The position numbers were made by a program, and so were the translations under genes. Shown here piece after piece: positions 23,569 through 31,047 of a stretch of DNA of 35,081 bases. Origin of the DNA: Pseudomonadota bacterium (GTDB taxonomy: Bacteria; Desulfobacterota; Binatia; Binatales; Binataceae); assembly GCA_021324455.1 (NCBI GenBank), contig JAJPJA010000091.1:1-35081 (forward strand), written 5' to 3'. Position 1 is the stretch's first letter, and the number at the start of each line of letters is the position of its first letter. The notes beneath the pieces are model-generated. The model saw nothing but the letters and a program-made list of their open reading frames with translations. It was not told the origin of the DNA and searched no databases.

Positions 23569-24360
23569 CTATTCCGGCAAGCCAAACAGATGCGCCAGGG
23601 CTCGAATCTCGTCGGCGCGCCATCGCAGCGGAGCCGGCTCCTGAAGCATCCCGGCGGCCTTCAGATCGGCGGTCACCGCGGGGTCGGACTGGAGTGGAAC
23701 GCCCCATTTGCCGCTGAAATAGAGCTTCTCGAACGGCGGCGACGGGCGCTGCCCGCCCGCGTCGGGCGACTCCGCCGGGTAGCCCACCAACTGCACCTGG
23801 GTCGGCGTCACGTATTCGGGCATGTCGAGAATCTGGCGGATCTGCGCCCGCCTGCCGGTGACCAGCGCCGTTCCCAGTCCCGCGTCGACCGCGGCCAGAA
23901 GCGCGGAACCCACGGCCAGGCCGCATTCGAACGCGCTGAGCCATTCGGCAAACACGTGATCCCCCGCCATCACGTTGAAATCCGCGTTGGGGATCACCGC
24001 GGTCTCGATAAACTCCCGGCTCCAGCCATGAGTGGAGTTGAGCGCGCGCACCTCGATCAGTTCGGTCAGCGCGCCGCGCAGGCTTTCCCATCCGGACATG
24101 TCGATAGCCCACACGATGAATACCGGCGCCTGCTGGGCGTGCGGCTGGTTGTACATCGCGTCGATCAGCGCCTGGCGCACATCGTCGGGAGTTTTGCCGC
24201 GTTCGATCACGACCGCCTTGCGGATCAGCTTGGCATTGCCATGCTGTGACTGCAGGCGCGCGGCCTCCAGGATCGCCTGGATTTTGTCCGGCTCCACGGG
24301 CTGCCAACTTTTGAAGTAGCGAATCGTCCGCCGGTTGCCGACCGCCTGTTTGAATTCCAT
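23569..24360 (-). CDS. Nitroreductase-family protein (divergent, second copy)
   Basis: A 263-residue nitroreductase-fold protein. The opening EFKQAVGNRRTIRYFKSWQPVEPDKIQAILEAARLQSQHGNAK matches the FMN-binding start of the family, though the usual Ser-Asn-x-Q-P is replaced by QSQHGNA. Later landmarks are LSAFECGLAVGSALLAAVDAGLGTALVTG and TPTQVQLVGYPAESPDAGGQRPSPPFEKLYF. It has about 50 C-terminal residues beyond the typical fold. It shares little with the nitroreductase at 8759. I place the start at the ATG at 24360, after GGGGAG; a longer reading adds 22 unsupported residues. It heads a run with the two small core-binding-like genes, spaced by eight bases and then an overlap, which implies one transcript. 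Confidence 0.87.
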   Translation of the reverse strand: MEFKQAVGNRRTIRYFKSWQPVEPDKIQAILEAARLQSQHGNAKLIRKAVVIERGKTPDDVRQALIDAMYNQPHAQQAPVFIVWAIDMSGWESLRGALTELIEVRALNSTHGWSREFIETAVIPNADFNVMAGDHVFAEWLSAFECGLAVGSALLAAVDAGLGTALVTGRRAQIRQILDMPEYVTPTQVQLVGYPAESPDAGGQRPSPPFEKLYFSGKWGVPLQSDPAVTADLKAAGMLQEPAPLRWRADEIRALAHLFGLPE

Positions 24361-24465
24361 CGCGATGCTCCCCTGTTGGCGCGAGCGTGCTGAATTCAGA
24401 TAGCCGAGAGGCGATGAAAATCGCAAGCTGGCAGGCGCGCAAGCGCGGGAAATTGCGCCGCGCGT

Positions 24466-25623
24466 TCAGAGAAACTCGGCGAACACCGAATCGGCCAACT
24501 CCAGCCCGCGTTCGCTCAGCCGGATTCGGCCGCCCTCGTGCAGCAGCAATCCGCCCTCGGTCAGGCGCTTTTGCTGGACGCCGAAGCGCTGCTCGAAACT
24601 GACGCCGAAGCGTTGCTCGAAGCGGCGCAGCTCCAGTCCTGCAGTCAGACGCAGGTTGAGGAACGTGAACTCCGACGCGCTTACTCCCGCGTCGAGGGTT
24701 TCGCCGCCGGCCTGGGCGACGCCGTTTGTTGTCGCGGCGGCGATGTAAGCCTGCGGCAGACGCAGATTCCACCAGCGCCGGCCGGCCGGACCTTCGGCGG
24801 CGTAGCTGTGGGCGCCGGCGCCGAGCGCGAGATAGGATTCGCCGCGCCAGTAGGTCAGGTTGTGCCGCGCTTCGCATCCGGGACGCGCGTAATTGGAGAT
24901 CTCGTACATCGGGTAGCCGCGCCGCGCCAGTTCCCGGCGCACCATCGCGTACATCGCAGCCTGGGTTTCGTCGGGCAGCTGGCGCATCCGGCCGGCTTTG
25001 AGCGCCGCCCCGAAAGCCGTCCCTTCTTCGAAGGTCAGATTGTAGGCCGAGATGTGATCGGGACCGAGCGCGGCGGCGGCATCGATATCGGCGGCCGCGT
25101 CCTCCAGGCGCTGCCCGGGAACGGCGAAGATCAAATCCAGATTGAGCTGGGCGAAGCCCGCCGCTCGCGCCTGTTTTACGGCGGCTATGGTTTGATCGGC
25201 GCTATGGATGCGACCGAGGAACCGCAATGTTGCCGGATTGAAGGATTGCGCGCCCAGGCTGATGCGATTGATGCCGGCCGTTCGCATCCCGCGCAGCTTT
25301 TGCGCACTGACCGTCCCCGGATTGGCTTCGGCGGTGATTTCCGCGTCAGACTCTATTCCGAAGAGGCGGCGGGCTTCTTCCAGCACGCGCTCCAATGACC
25401 TTGGATCGAACAGCGAGGGCGTGCCGCCGCCGAAGAACACCGTGCGGACGCGAGCGCCGGCCCACGGCGCCTGCACGGCCCGCGCGCGCATCTCCGCAAT
25501 CAGCGCGTCGACGTATTGCGTCTCCGGCCAGCCCTTGACCGCATACGAGTTGAAGTCGCAGTAGGGACACTTCGCCTCGCAGTACGGTATATGGATGTAA
25601 AGCGAAAAGCTCACCGGCCTCAA
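24466..25623 (-). CDS. hemW: HemW, radical SAM heme chaperone (coproporphyrinogen oxidase-like)
   Basis: A 385-residue radical SAM protein. The cluster motif is YCEAKCPYCDF (Cys15, Cys19, Cys22). It lacks the fourth Cys that follows in true HemN, which separates HemW from coproporphyrinogen dehydrogenase. Other HemW features are TVFFGGGTPSLF, ISLGAQSFN, DLIFAVPGQ and the C-terminal HemN_C domain (EISNYARPGCEARHNLTYW, FLNLRL). HemW binds heme and delivers it to target proteins. An odd feature near the C-terminus is a local eight-residue duplication, FEQRFGVS followed by FEQRFGVQ, caused by a 24-bp tandem repeat. The gene lies on the opposite strand to murJ, with under 100 bases between starts. 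Confidence 0.93.
   Translation of the reverse strand: MRPVSFSLYIHIPYCEAKCPYCDFNSYAVKGWPETQYVDALIAEMRARAVQAPWAGARVRTVFFGGGTPSLFDPRSLERVLEEARRLFGIESDAEITAEANPGTVSAQKLRGMRTAGINRISLGAQSFNPATLRFLGRIHSADQTIAAVKQARAAGFAQLNLDLIFAVPGQRLEDAAADIDAAAALGPDHISAYNLTFEEGTAFGAALKAGRMRQLPDETQAAMYAMVRRELARRGYPMYEISNYARPGCEARHNLTYWRGESYLALGAGAHSYAAEGPAGRRWWNLRLPQAYIAAATTNGVAQAGGETLDAGVSASEFTFLNLRLTAGLELRRFEQRFGVSFEQRFGVQQKRLTEGGLLLHEGGRIRLSERGLELADSVFAEFL
24577..24624. repeat. 24-bp tandem duplication inside hemW
   Basis: Two adjacent 24-base units begin GACGCCGAAGCG and continue with CTGCTCGAAACT or TTGCTCGAAGCG, at 24577-24600 and 24601-24624. The unit length is a multiple of three, so it keeps the hemW frame and duplicates eight codons. 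The copies differ at a few bases, so the event is not brand new. Confidence 0.8.
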
Positions 25624-25718
25624 TCTTATCCTTTTACCGGTGGAGCAGACATCATCAATCGGCTACACCGCCGGCATTTCGCCCGTTATACTCGAACGAC
25701 TGCGGACGGGTTAACGCG

Positions 25719-27395
25719 TTGAGACAAAATATTCAGTTGGGACGGGGCGCTGCGGGCGGGGCGACGGAGGCTGGCAGCACGGCAATTACGGCAAAGCGGG
25801 CGCAGGCGGCGCAATCGGGCTTCAAAATGGCCAGCCTGGTGGCGTCCGGGATGCTGCTCAGCCGGGTCGCGGGACTGGTTCGGGAGAGCGTCTTCGCCCA
25901 TTATTTCGGCAATTCCGACGCCGCCGACGCCTTCAAAGCCGCCTTTCGCATCCCCAATATCCTGCAGAACCTGTTCGGCGAAGGCGTTCTGTCCGCCTCC
26001 TTCATCCCGGTTTACAGCCGCCTGCTGGGCGCCGGCGACGACGAGCATGCCAACGTTCTGGCTTGGACGCTGGGCGCCATCCTGAGCCTCACCATCTCCA
26101 TCCTGGTGCTGATAGGCGTGGCCGCGGCGCCCTGGCTTATCGACGCCATCGCGCCCGGCTTTCACGGCCCCAAGCGCGAACTGACCACGCTGCTGGTTCG
26201 TATTCTCTTTCCCGGCGCCGGTCTGCTGGTGATGTCCGCATGGTGCCTGGGCGTGCTCAACAGCCATCATCGGTTCTTCGCCTCCTACACCGCGCCGGTG
26301 GCGTGGAACCTCGCCATCATCGGGTTTCTGCTGTTTTACGGGCCTCACTCGGTTCAGAATCGGCTCGCGGTTCTGACGGCGTGGGGCTCGGTGGTGGGTT
26401 CGGGGCTGCAGGTCGGGGTGCAGATACCGCAGGCGATCCGATTGGCGGGGCGTCTGCACGTCAACTTCCGGCGCACGCTGGAGTCGCTGCGCGCGGTGCT
26501 GAACAATTTTCTGCCGATCGTGACCGGACGCGGCGTGGTCCAGATCAGCGCCTACATCGACAACCTGCTCGCCAGCCTGCTGCCGACCGGCGCGGTGGCG
26601 GCGCTGAATTACGCGCAGATTCTGTACCTGCTGCCGGTGAGCCTGTTCGGGATGTCGGTGGCGGCGGCGGAATTGCCGGGGATGTCGCGCGCCAGCGGCA
26701 GCGCGGAAGAAGTGGCGCGGGTGCTGCGCGGACGGCTCAATGTCGGCCTGCGCCAGATTGCGTTTTTCGTAATCCCGTCGGCGGCGGCGTTTTTGTTTCT
26801 GGGCGATGTCATCGCGGGCGCGATTTTTCAATCGGGACATTTCAGCCGCGCCGACGCGGTCTACGTCTGGGGCATCCTGGCCGGCTCCGCGGTGGGGTTG
26901 CTGGCGGTGACGATGGGCCGCCTGTACTCCTCCGCGTTCTATGCCTTATGGGACACGCGCACGCCGCTTAAGTTCGCCGTGGTGCGCGTGCTCCTGACCG
27001 TAGGACTGGGATATTACTGCGCGCTCTACCTGCCTGCCCGGCTGGGCTTTGGGCTGCGATGGGGCGTGGCGGGACTCACCGCGTCGGCGGGAGTTGCCGG
27101 ATGGGTGGAGTTTTCGCTGCTGCGCTATGCGCTCAATCGGCGTATCGGCAGGAGCGGTTTGGAGCGCGGCCTGCTCCTGCGCTTGTGGGCGATGGCGGTG
27201 GCGGCGGCGGCGGCCGGATGCGCGGTGAAGTTCTCGCTGCACGGCCATGGCCCGAAAATCGTGGCGATGGCGGTGATTCCGGCTTTCGGCGCCGCTTACC
27301 TCGGGCTGGCCTGGCTGTTCGGAATCGAGGAGCTGAACCTGCTGATGGCAAGGGTGATGCCGCGCGGCCTGAGCGGCGCGGGCGGCGCCAAATAG
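25719..27395 (+). CDS. murJ: MurJ, lipid II flippase
   Basis: A 558-residue integral membrane protein of the MOP superfamily that moves the peptidoglycan precursor lipid II across the inner membrane. The start of the conserved part is FKMASLVASGMLLSRVAGLVRESVFAHYFGNSDAADAFKAAFRIPNILQNLFGEGVLSASFIPVYS, the hallmark of MurJ with its essential Arg residues. Later, TGRGVVQISAYIDNLLASLLPTGAVAALNYAQILYLLPVSLFGMSVAAAELPGMS matches helices 7-8. About 14 helices are expected. The start is uncertain: a TTG at 25719 gives a 35-residue Ala/Gly-rich lead, while the ATG at 25828 begins right at the first helix. It shares a short divergent region with hemW. Confidence 0.94.
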   Translation: MRQNIQLGRGAAGGATEAGSTAITAKRAQAAQSGFKMASLVASGMLLSRVAGLVRESVFAHYFGNSDAADAFKAAFRIPNILQNLFGEGVLSASFIPVYSRLLGAGDDEHANVLAWTLGAILSLTISILVLIGVAAAPWLIDAIAPGFHGPKRELTTLLVRILFPGAGLLVMSAWCLGVLNSHHRFFASYTAPVAWNLAIIGFLLFYGPHSVQNRLAVLTAWGSVVGSGLQVGVQIPQAIRLAGRLHVNFRRTLESLRAVLNNFLPIVTGRGVVQISAYIDNLLASLLPTGAVAALNYAQILYLLPVSLFGMSVAAAELPGMSRASGSAEEVARVLRGRLNVGLRQIAFFVIPSAAAFLFLGDVIAGAIFQSGHFSRADAVYVWGILAGSAVGLLAVTMGRLYSSAFYALWDTRTPLKFAVVRVLLTVGLGYYCALYLPARLGFGLRWGVAGLTASAGVAGWVEFSLLRYALNRRIGRSGLERGLLLRLWAMAVAAAAAGCAVKFSLHGHGPKIVAMAVIPAFGAAYLGLAWLFGIEELNLLMARVMPRGLSGAGGAK

Positions 27396-27523
27396 GCGAT
27401 GCGCCAATCCAGCTATTGACTGCAATGCGATGCGTATAAAGTATCGTGCAATAAATCCGCTCGCGGCCCGCTTGTGCGCAGGTTGGGCGCCGAATGGAGT
27501 GCTCTAAGGAGATTTTATCGCAA

Positions 27524-28954
27524 ATGGCGCTCAGGACCGCCGAGGAATACAAGAAGTCTCTGCGCGATGGCCGCAGCGTTTACTTTCGCGGCCATAAGGT
27601 CCCCGACGTTACCGCCCATCCGGTCATCGGACTTGCCACCGAGCATGCCGCACTGGACTACCGGATGGCCGAGGACCCCCGCTTTCGCGAGCTCGCGGTG
27701 ATCAAGGCCGAGGGCAAGGAATACAGCCGCTATTACCATCTGCCGCGCAATTCCTCGGACCTGCTCAAGCGCAGCGAACTGATCGCCGCCTCCACGCGCG
27801 AAGCCGCCACTTTGGTCGTCCTGATCAAGGAAATCGGCACCGACGCGCTCTACGCGCTCCATTTGCTGGGCGCCGAGATGGCGGCGCGCGGCAAGACCGA
27901 GTACCGCGATCGCATCGCGAAGTACCACGCCTACTGCCAGGACAACGATCTGGCGCTCGCCGTCGCCCAGACCGACGTCAAAGGCGACCGTTCGCTGGGG
28001 CCAACCGCGCAGGAGCATCCCGACTACTACGTGCACATGGTCGAGGAGCGTCCCGACGGAATCGTGGTGCGCGGCGCCAAGGTGCATACCTCGGTGGTCA
28101 CCAACACCAACGAAGTGATCGTGCTGCCCACGCGCGCGATGCGTCCGGAGGATCGCGCCTACGCGGTGGCGTTCGCGATTCCGGTTGATACGCCGGGGCT
28201 CAAGCTGATCGCCAGCCCGCACGGCAGCGCGAAAAAGGACCCGATCGAGCATCCCATCAGCGGCCGCCACAAGATGATGGAGACGCTGACCGTATTCGAC
28301 GACGTGTTCGTGCCCAAAGAGCGGATCTTTCTGCAGGGCGAGACCGAGTTCGCGGTCTTCCTGGCGCTGAGCTTCGTCCGCTTCCATCGCTTCACCGCGG
28401 TGTCCTACAAGCTGCCGCTGATGGAACTGTTGTGCGGCGCGGGACATGCCGTGGCGGAGGCCAACGGCATTTCAGCCGCCGGCCACGTGCGCGACAAACT
28501 GACCCATCTGGCGGCCTATCACACCACGGTGCGCGGACTGATCGAGCAGGCGGCGGCGGCCTGCACCATGGAGCATGGAATCGCGGTGCCCAATACGCTG
28601 CTGGTCAACGTGGCCAAGTATCACTTCGCCCACAATTACCATCAGGCGGTCCAGATCGTGCAGGATTTGGCCGGCGGTCTGCTGGTCACCGCGCCCTCGG
28701 CCGAGGACCTCACCTCCGAGGCCACGCGCGATTACGTACTGAAGTACATGGGCGGCAGGAAGGGCTTCGGCGCGGAGCAGCGGCTGCGGCTGATCAACCT
28801 GATCTCGGACCTGACCTCGTCGGATTACGGCGGCTACCAGGAAGTGCTCGCGGTCCATGCTGAAGGCGGGTTCGAGGCGGAAAAGCTGCAGGCCTACCGC
28901 GAATACGATTTCAAGTCGGTGGCGGCGTACGCGCGCAAAGTCGCCGGCCTGTGA
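27524..28954 (+). CDS. HpaB / 4-hydroxybutyryl-CoA dehydratase family flavoprotein
   Basis: A 476-residue FAD-binding protein of the acyl-CoA-dehydrogenase-like HpaB family. The N-terminal domain opens with the typical LRTAEEYKKSLRDGRSVYFRGHKVPDVTAHPVIG and carries NDLALAVAQTDVKGDRSLGP. The C-terminal helical domain includes YHFAHNYHQAVQIVQDLAGGLLVTAPS and GYQEVLAVHAEGG. Relatives are two-component aromatic hydroxylases and 4-hydroxybutyryl-CoA dehydratase. Residues 90-115, where the dehydratase has two Cys ligands of its [4Fe-4S] cluster, contain none, which argues for a hydroxylase or another flavin role. I prefer the ATG at 27524 (AAGGAG 12 bases upstream); an ATG at 27494 would add ten residues. 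A TTGACT at 27416 with TATAAA at 27435 is a poor promoter match because the spacing is only 13. No reductase partner is adjacent. Confidence 0.88.
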   Translation: MALRTAEEYKKSLRDGRSVYFRGHKVPDVTAHPVIGLATEHAALDYRMAEDPRFRELAVIKAEGKEYSRYYHLPRNSSDLLKRSELIAASTREAATLVVLIKEIGTDALYALHLLGAEMAARGKTEYRDRIAKYHAYCQDNDLALAVAQTDVKGDRSLGPTAQEHPDYYVHMVEERPDGIVVRGAKVHTSVVTNTNEVIVLPTRAMRPEDRAYAVAFAIPVDTPGLKLIASPHGSAKKDPIEHPISGRHKMMETLTVFDDVFVPKERIFLQGETEFAVFLALSFVRFHRFTAVSYKLPLMELLCGAGHAVAEANGISAAGHVRDKLTHLAAYHTTVRGLIEQAAAACTMEHGIAVPNTLLVNVAKYHFAHNYHQAVQIVQDLAGGLLVTAPSAEDLTSEATRDYVLKYMGGRKGFGAEQRLRLINLISDLTSSDYGGYQEVLAVHAEGGFEAEKLQAYREYDFKSVAAYARKVAGL

Positions 28955-29068
28955 AGCGCCGCGCCGATCTTCATTGCGCTGGCTGCGCGACGATGCCTGG
29001 GCCTGCGCCGATGGCGCGCGGGGACTTGGCTTTTAGTGATCGAACAGGCGAGGTTGCAGACTCCGGCT

Positions 29069-29500
29069 TTACCGGCGCCGGGTGCCGGCGAAGATTACCG
29101 GCCTGATTGCGCCGCGCAAGGCCGCGCACGCGATTACGCCGCCCGCGCCCAGCGCCGTGCAGTCGTCCAGGCAATCGTCGTATTCGCTGCGCGTGTCGAC
29201 CAGGCAGTCTTCCAAATCCTGCAGGTCCTTGTCGCCGTTTTCATATCGCGTCCGGCAATCGCCCAGCGCGGAGACGTATTCATTCCTGCAATCGTCGTTG
29301 CATCCGTCGCCCGCCGCGGCCGCATTGGAGCTCACGATCAGGACCGCCAGGAGAATTAAGGCAGCCACCCGGACCAGCCATGATTGGCGGGAGGAAGCGG
29401 GGAGCAGTTTGGCATGGGGGCCGCGGCCGTGCCGCCATTTTGCGAAACCAACCGCGAAGCTTGCCCCAACCGAGGTCATCACACAGCTGAACCGGTCCAT
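29069..29500 (-). CDS. Small Cys-rich secreted protein, function unknown
   Basis: Up to 143 residues. A hydrophobic segment, WLVRVAALILLAVLIVSSNAAAAG, has a good Ala-x-Ala cleavage site and is followed by a compact Cys-rich part. That part reads CNDDCRNEYVSALGDC, then LEDCLVDTRSEYDDCLDDC, with paired Cys-x3-Cys spacing that suggests a disulfide-bonded helical hairpin. A glycine-rich tail (ALGAGGVIACAALRGAI) could be membrane-associated. I do not recognise a family. The start is doubtful: the ATG at 29500 puts 40 residues before the signal segment, so a nearer GTG or TTG may be used. The coding case rests on the coherent signal peptide and Cys pattern, since codon bias alone is not decisive here. 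Confidence 0.6.
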   Translation of the reverse strand: MDRFSCVMTSVGASFAVGFAKWRHGRGPHAKLLPASSRQSWLVRVAALILLAVLIVSSNAAAAGDGCNDDCRNEYVSALGDCRTRYENGDKDLQDLEDCLVDTRSEYDDCLDDCTALGAGGVIACAALRGAIRPVIFAGTRRR

Positions 29501-29507
29501 ACCGGTT
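29490..29507. promoter_or_regulatory. Inverted repeat overlapping a -35 element (candidate operator)
   Basis: AACCGGT (29490-29496) and ACCGGTT (29501-29507) form a perfect seven-base inverted repeat with a four-base spacer. Its right arm overlaps the TTGACC -35 of the promoter candidate that follows. It also covers the annotated start of the minus-strand Cys-rich gene. This is the usual layout of a repressor site for a dimeric regulator. Confidence 0.45.
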
Positions 29508-29534
29508 GACCTTTTGTGTTTGATTAATTCTTAT
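29506..29534 (+). promoter_or_regulatory. Candidate sigma-70-like promoter for the secreted-protein gene
   Basis: TTGACC (29506-29511) is followed after exactly 17 bases by TCTTAT (29529-29534), which matches the -10 consensus at four of six positions. It lies 94 bases before the GTG start at 29628, in an AT-richer stretch than its surroundings. Confidence 0.45.
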
Positions 29535-29627
29535 CGAGCACAAGCTGCGAGGCAACCGGCGCCATAGCCCGGTGGCGGCAGGGTGTGTTTGCGGCGGAAA
29601 CCTTAAATAAACGAAAGCGCCAGCTTT

Positions 29628-30983
29628 GTGCCTGAACCGGTTTTGTACGGTTATGGATTCCGGCCTCGACGCTCTGCGCGTCCGCTGCCGCTCATCGCCG
29701 CGGCGATGCTGCTGCTGGCCGCGCCGTCAGCCTTCGCCAGTCCGCGCTTGTGGCAGCCCTTGCTCCTGCGCGGAGCTCAGCTGCCTCAACTGCTGAACGT
29801 GCCGGTCCGACGGCTTGAGGTGCTCGCGGTCCATGGCGGAAAGCTGGCGCCGATACCGTTTCAAGTCGATTCGATGCTGGTGGGCGGAATTTTGTCGCTG
29901 CCGCAAGGCCCCGTTCCAACCGTCGACCAGCTGCCGCAGGCGCTGGGCCCCAGCGACGAATTGTCGATGATGATGTTTGATTTGGGAGCGCGCGCGGCGG
30001 CCGCGGCCGCGACGCCGCCGGACGCGCTGGAAATCGCCGTCGCTGACCCGCTGGGAGGCGGCATTCGCTATGCCTATATCGCCGCGGTCAGCGATCCGCG
30101 GCGCAGCGCGGTCAGCTACGTTAACTATGAACCGCCCGCCGCGATAATCGAAACCGACCATTACCGCCTGGGCTTCAGGAACGAGTTTCCCGACGAGCTT
30201 CACTTGCCCGGGCGCAACGGCGCACTGTCGGGCAACCTGATCAGCGGTTTCGAGCTGCGCGGAAAAATCACGGTGCTCAATCTGCTCCAGTTTCATCTGA
30301 CCGAGCGTGACGTGGACAGCAGGATGCTGGCGTATCGGGCGGGTCCGATTCGGGTGATCCGGCGCGTCGGTCATCGCCTCAAGGTATTCATGGGCATCCA
30401 TTCGCCCGAGGTATCCACGGTGGAGTTCTTCTATCGCGATTTCGCGCAGGCGCCGTTCACGATGCGCCTGCCGCTGCGCAAATTGTTCCGCGACATCCAG
30501 GGACGCATCGCGATGGATTTTGTCGATCTGCGGGGTTATTACCTGCTCGCATCCGGACTGCACCAACCGCTGCCGATAGACGCGAACACCGCCGCGGCCG
30601 TGGGCGAAACGACTGCGGCCGACTGGCTGGCGGTGCGCGGCGGCGGGCGCGTGATGTTACAGACCTTTGCCGCGTCCGCCGAGTTGTCGGCAATCAAGCG
30701 CGTGCTCTATTACCGCGCCGACGCTGCCGGGGCGGGGGGGGCGCTGGCGGCCGCGGTCGGAATCGATACCGACGGATGGCAACGGTTGCCGGCCGGGCCT
30801 CATCGCTTCAACCCGCTGCTGATCAGCGTCCCCGAAGGATATGGCGCCGATCGCGCGATGGCCGAGGCCACCGTCGCTCCGGTGGTAACCGTGCGCGCAG
30901 TCAGCGAGCGCGATTCGGCTCCTTCGGCCGCGCGGTCCGGCGCCACCCAGTGTCCGGCGCCGCTGAACGAGGAAGGCAAGTAA
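29628..30983 (+). CDS. Secreted protein of unknown function
   Basis: A 451-residue exported protein. The N-terminus has Arg residues, a hydrophobic core (LPLIAAAMLLLAAPSAFA) and a likely Ala-x-Ala cleavage site near residue 38. The mature part begins with a beta-rich module: LLNVPVRRLEVLAVHGGKLAPIPFQVDSM and LGPSDELSMMMFDLGARA. I recall the pattern 'PFQ(V/I)D ... DEL ... D-x-G-x-R' from uncharacterised secreted proteins of related bacteria. It continues with TDHYRLGFRNEFPDELHLPG and long strands up to residue 420. No catalytic motif is obvious. The start is a GTG at 29628 with a weak AAAG upstream. It is convergent with the aldo/keto reductase. Confidence 0.75.
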   Translation: MPEPVLYGYGFRPRRSARPLPLIAAAMLLLAAPSAFASPRLWQPLLLRGAQLPQLLNVPVRRLEVLAVHGGKLAPIPFQVDSMLVGGILSLPQGPVPTVDQLPQALGPSDELSMMMFDLGARAAAAAATPPDALEIAVADPLGGGIRYAYIAAVSDPRRSAVSYVNYEPPAAIIETDHYRLGFRNEFPDELHLPGRNGALSGNLISGFELRGKITVLNLLQFHLTERDVDSRMLAYRAGPIRVIRRVGHRLKVFMGIHSPEVSTVEFFYRDFAQAPFTMRLPLRKLFRDIQGRIAMDFVDLRGYYLLASGLHQPLPIDANTAAAVGETTAADWLAVRGGGRVMLQTFAASAELSAIKRVLYYRADAAGAGGALAAAVGIDTDGWQRLPAGPHRFNPLLISVPEGYGADRAMAEATVAPVVTVRAVSERDSAPSAARSGATQCPAPLNEEGK

Positions 30984-31004
30984 GGCCATGCCCTTGACGC
31001 CGCC

Positions 31005-31041
31005 GCCGCGGCAATCGCAGGCCAAAGACGCCTGCCGCGGC
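31005..31041. terminator. Hairpin between convergent genes (likely bidirectional terminator)
   Basis: GCCGCGGC (31005-31012) pairs with CCGCGGC (31035-31041), and inside it CAGGC (31018-31022) pairs with GCCTG (31030-31034) around a short loop. It sits in the 64-bp gap between the secreted-protein stop and the convergent aldo/keto reductase stop. Confidence 0.5.
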
Positions 31042-31047
31042 TGCCGA

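Noticed and set aside
23213..24877. A 554-residue minus-strand frame joining mini-gene A to an upstream region
   Set aside because: The part before 23560 is in another frame of the nitroreductase and hemW genes and is Arg-rich noise. Only the last 115 residues look like a protein, with their own start after the nitroreductase stop.
27435..27440. TATAAA with TTGACT upstream as promoter for the HpaB-family gene
   Set aside because: The spacing is only 13 bases, too short for a normal sigma-70 promoter; kept only as a remark in the gene entry.
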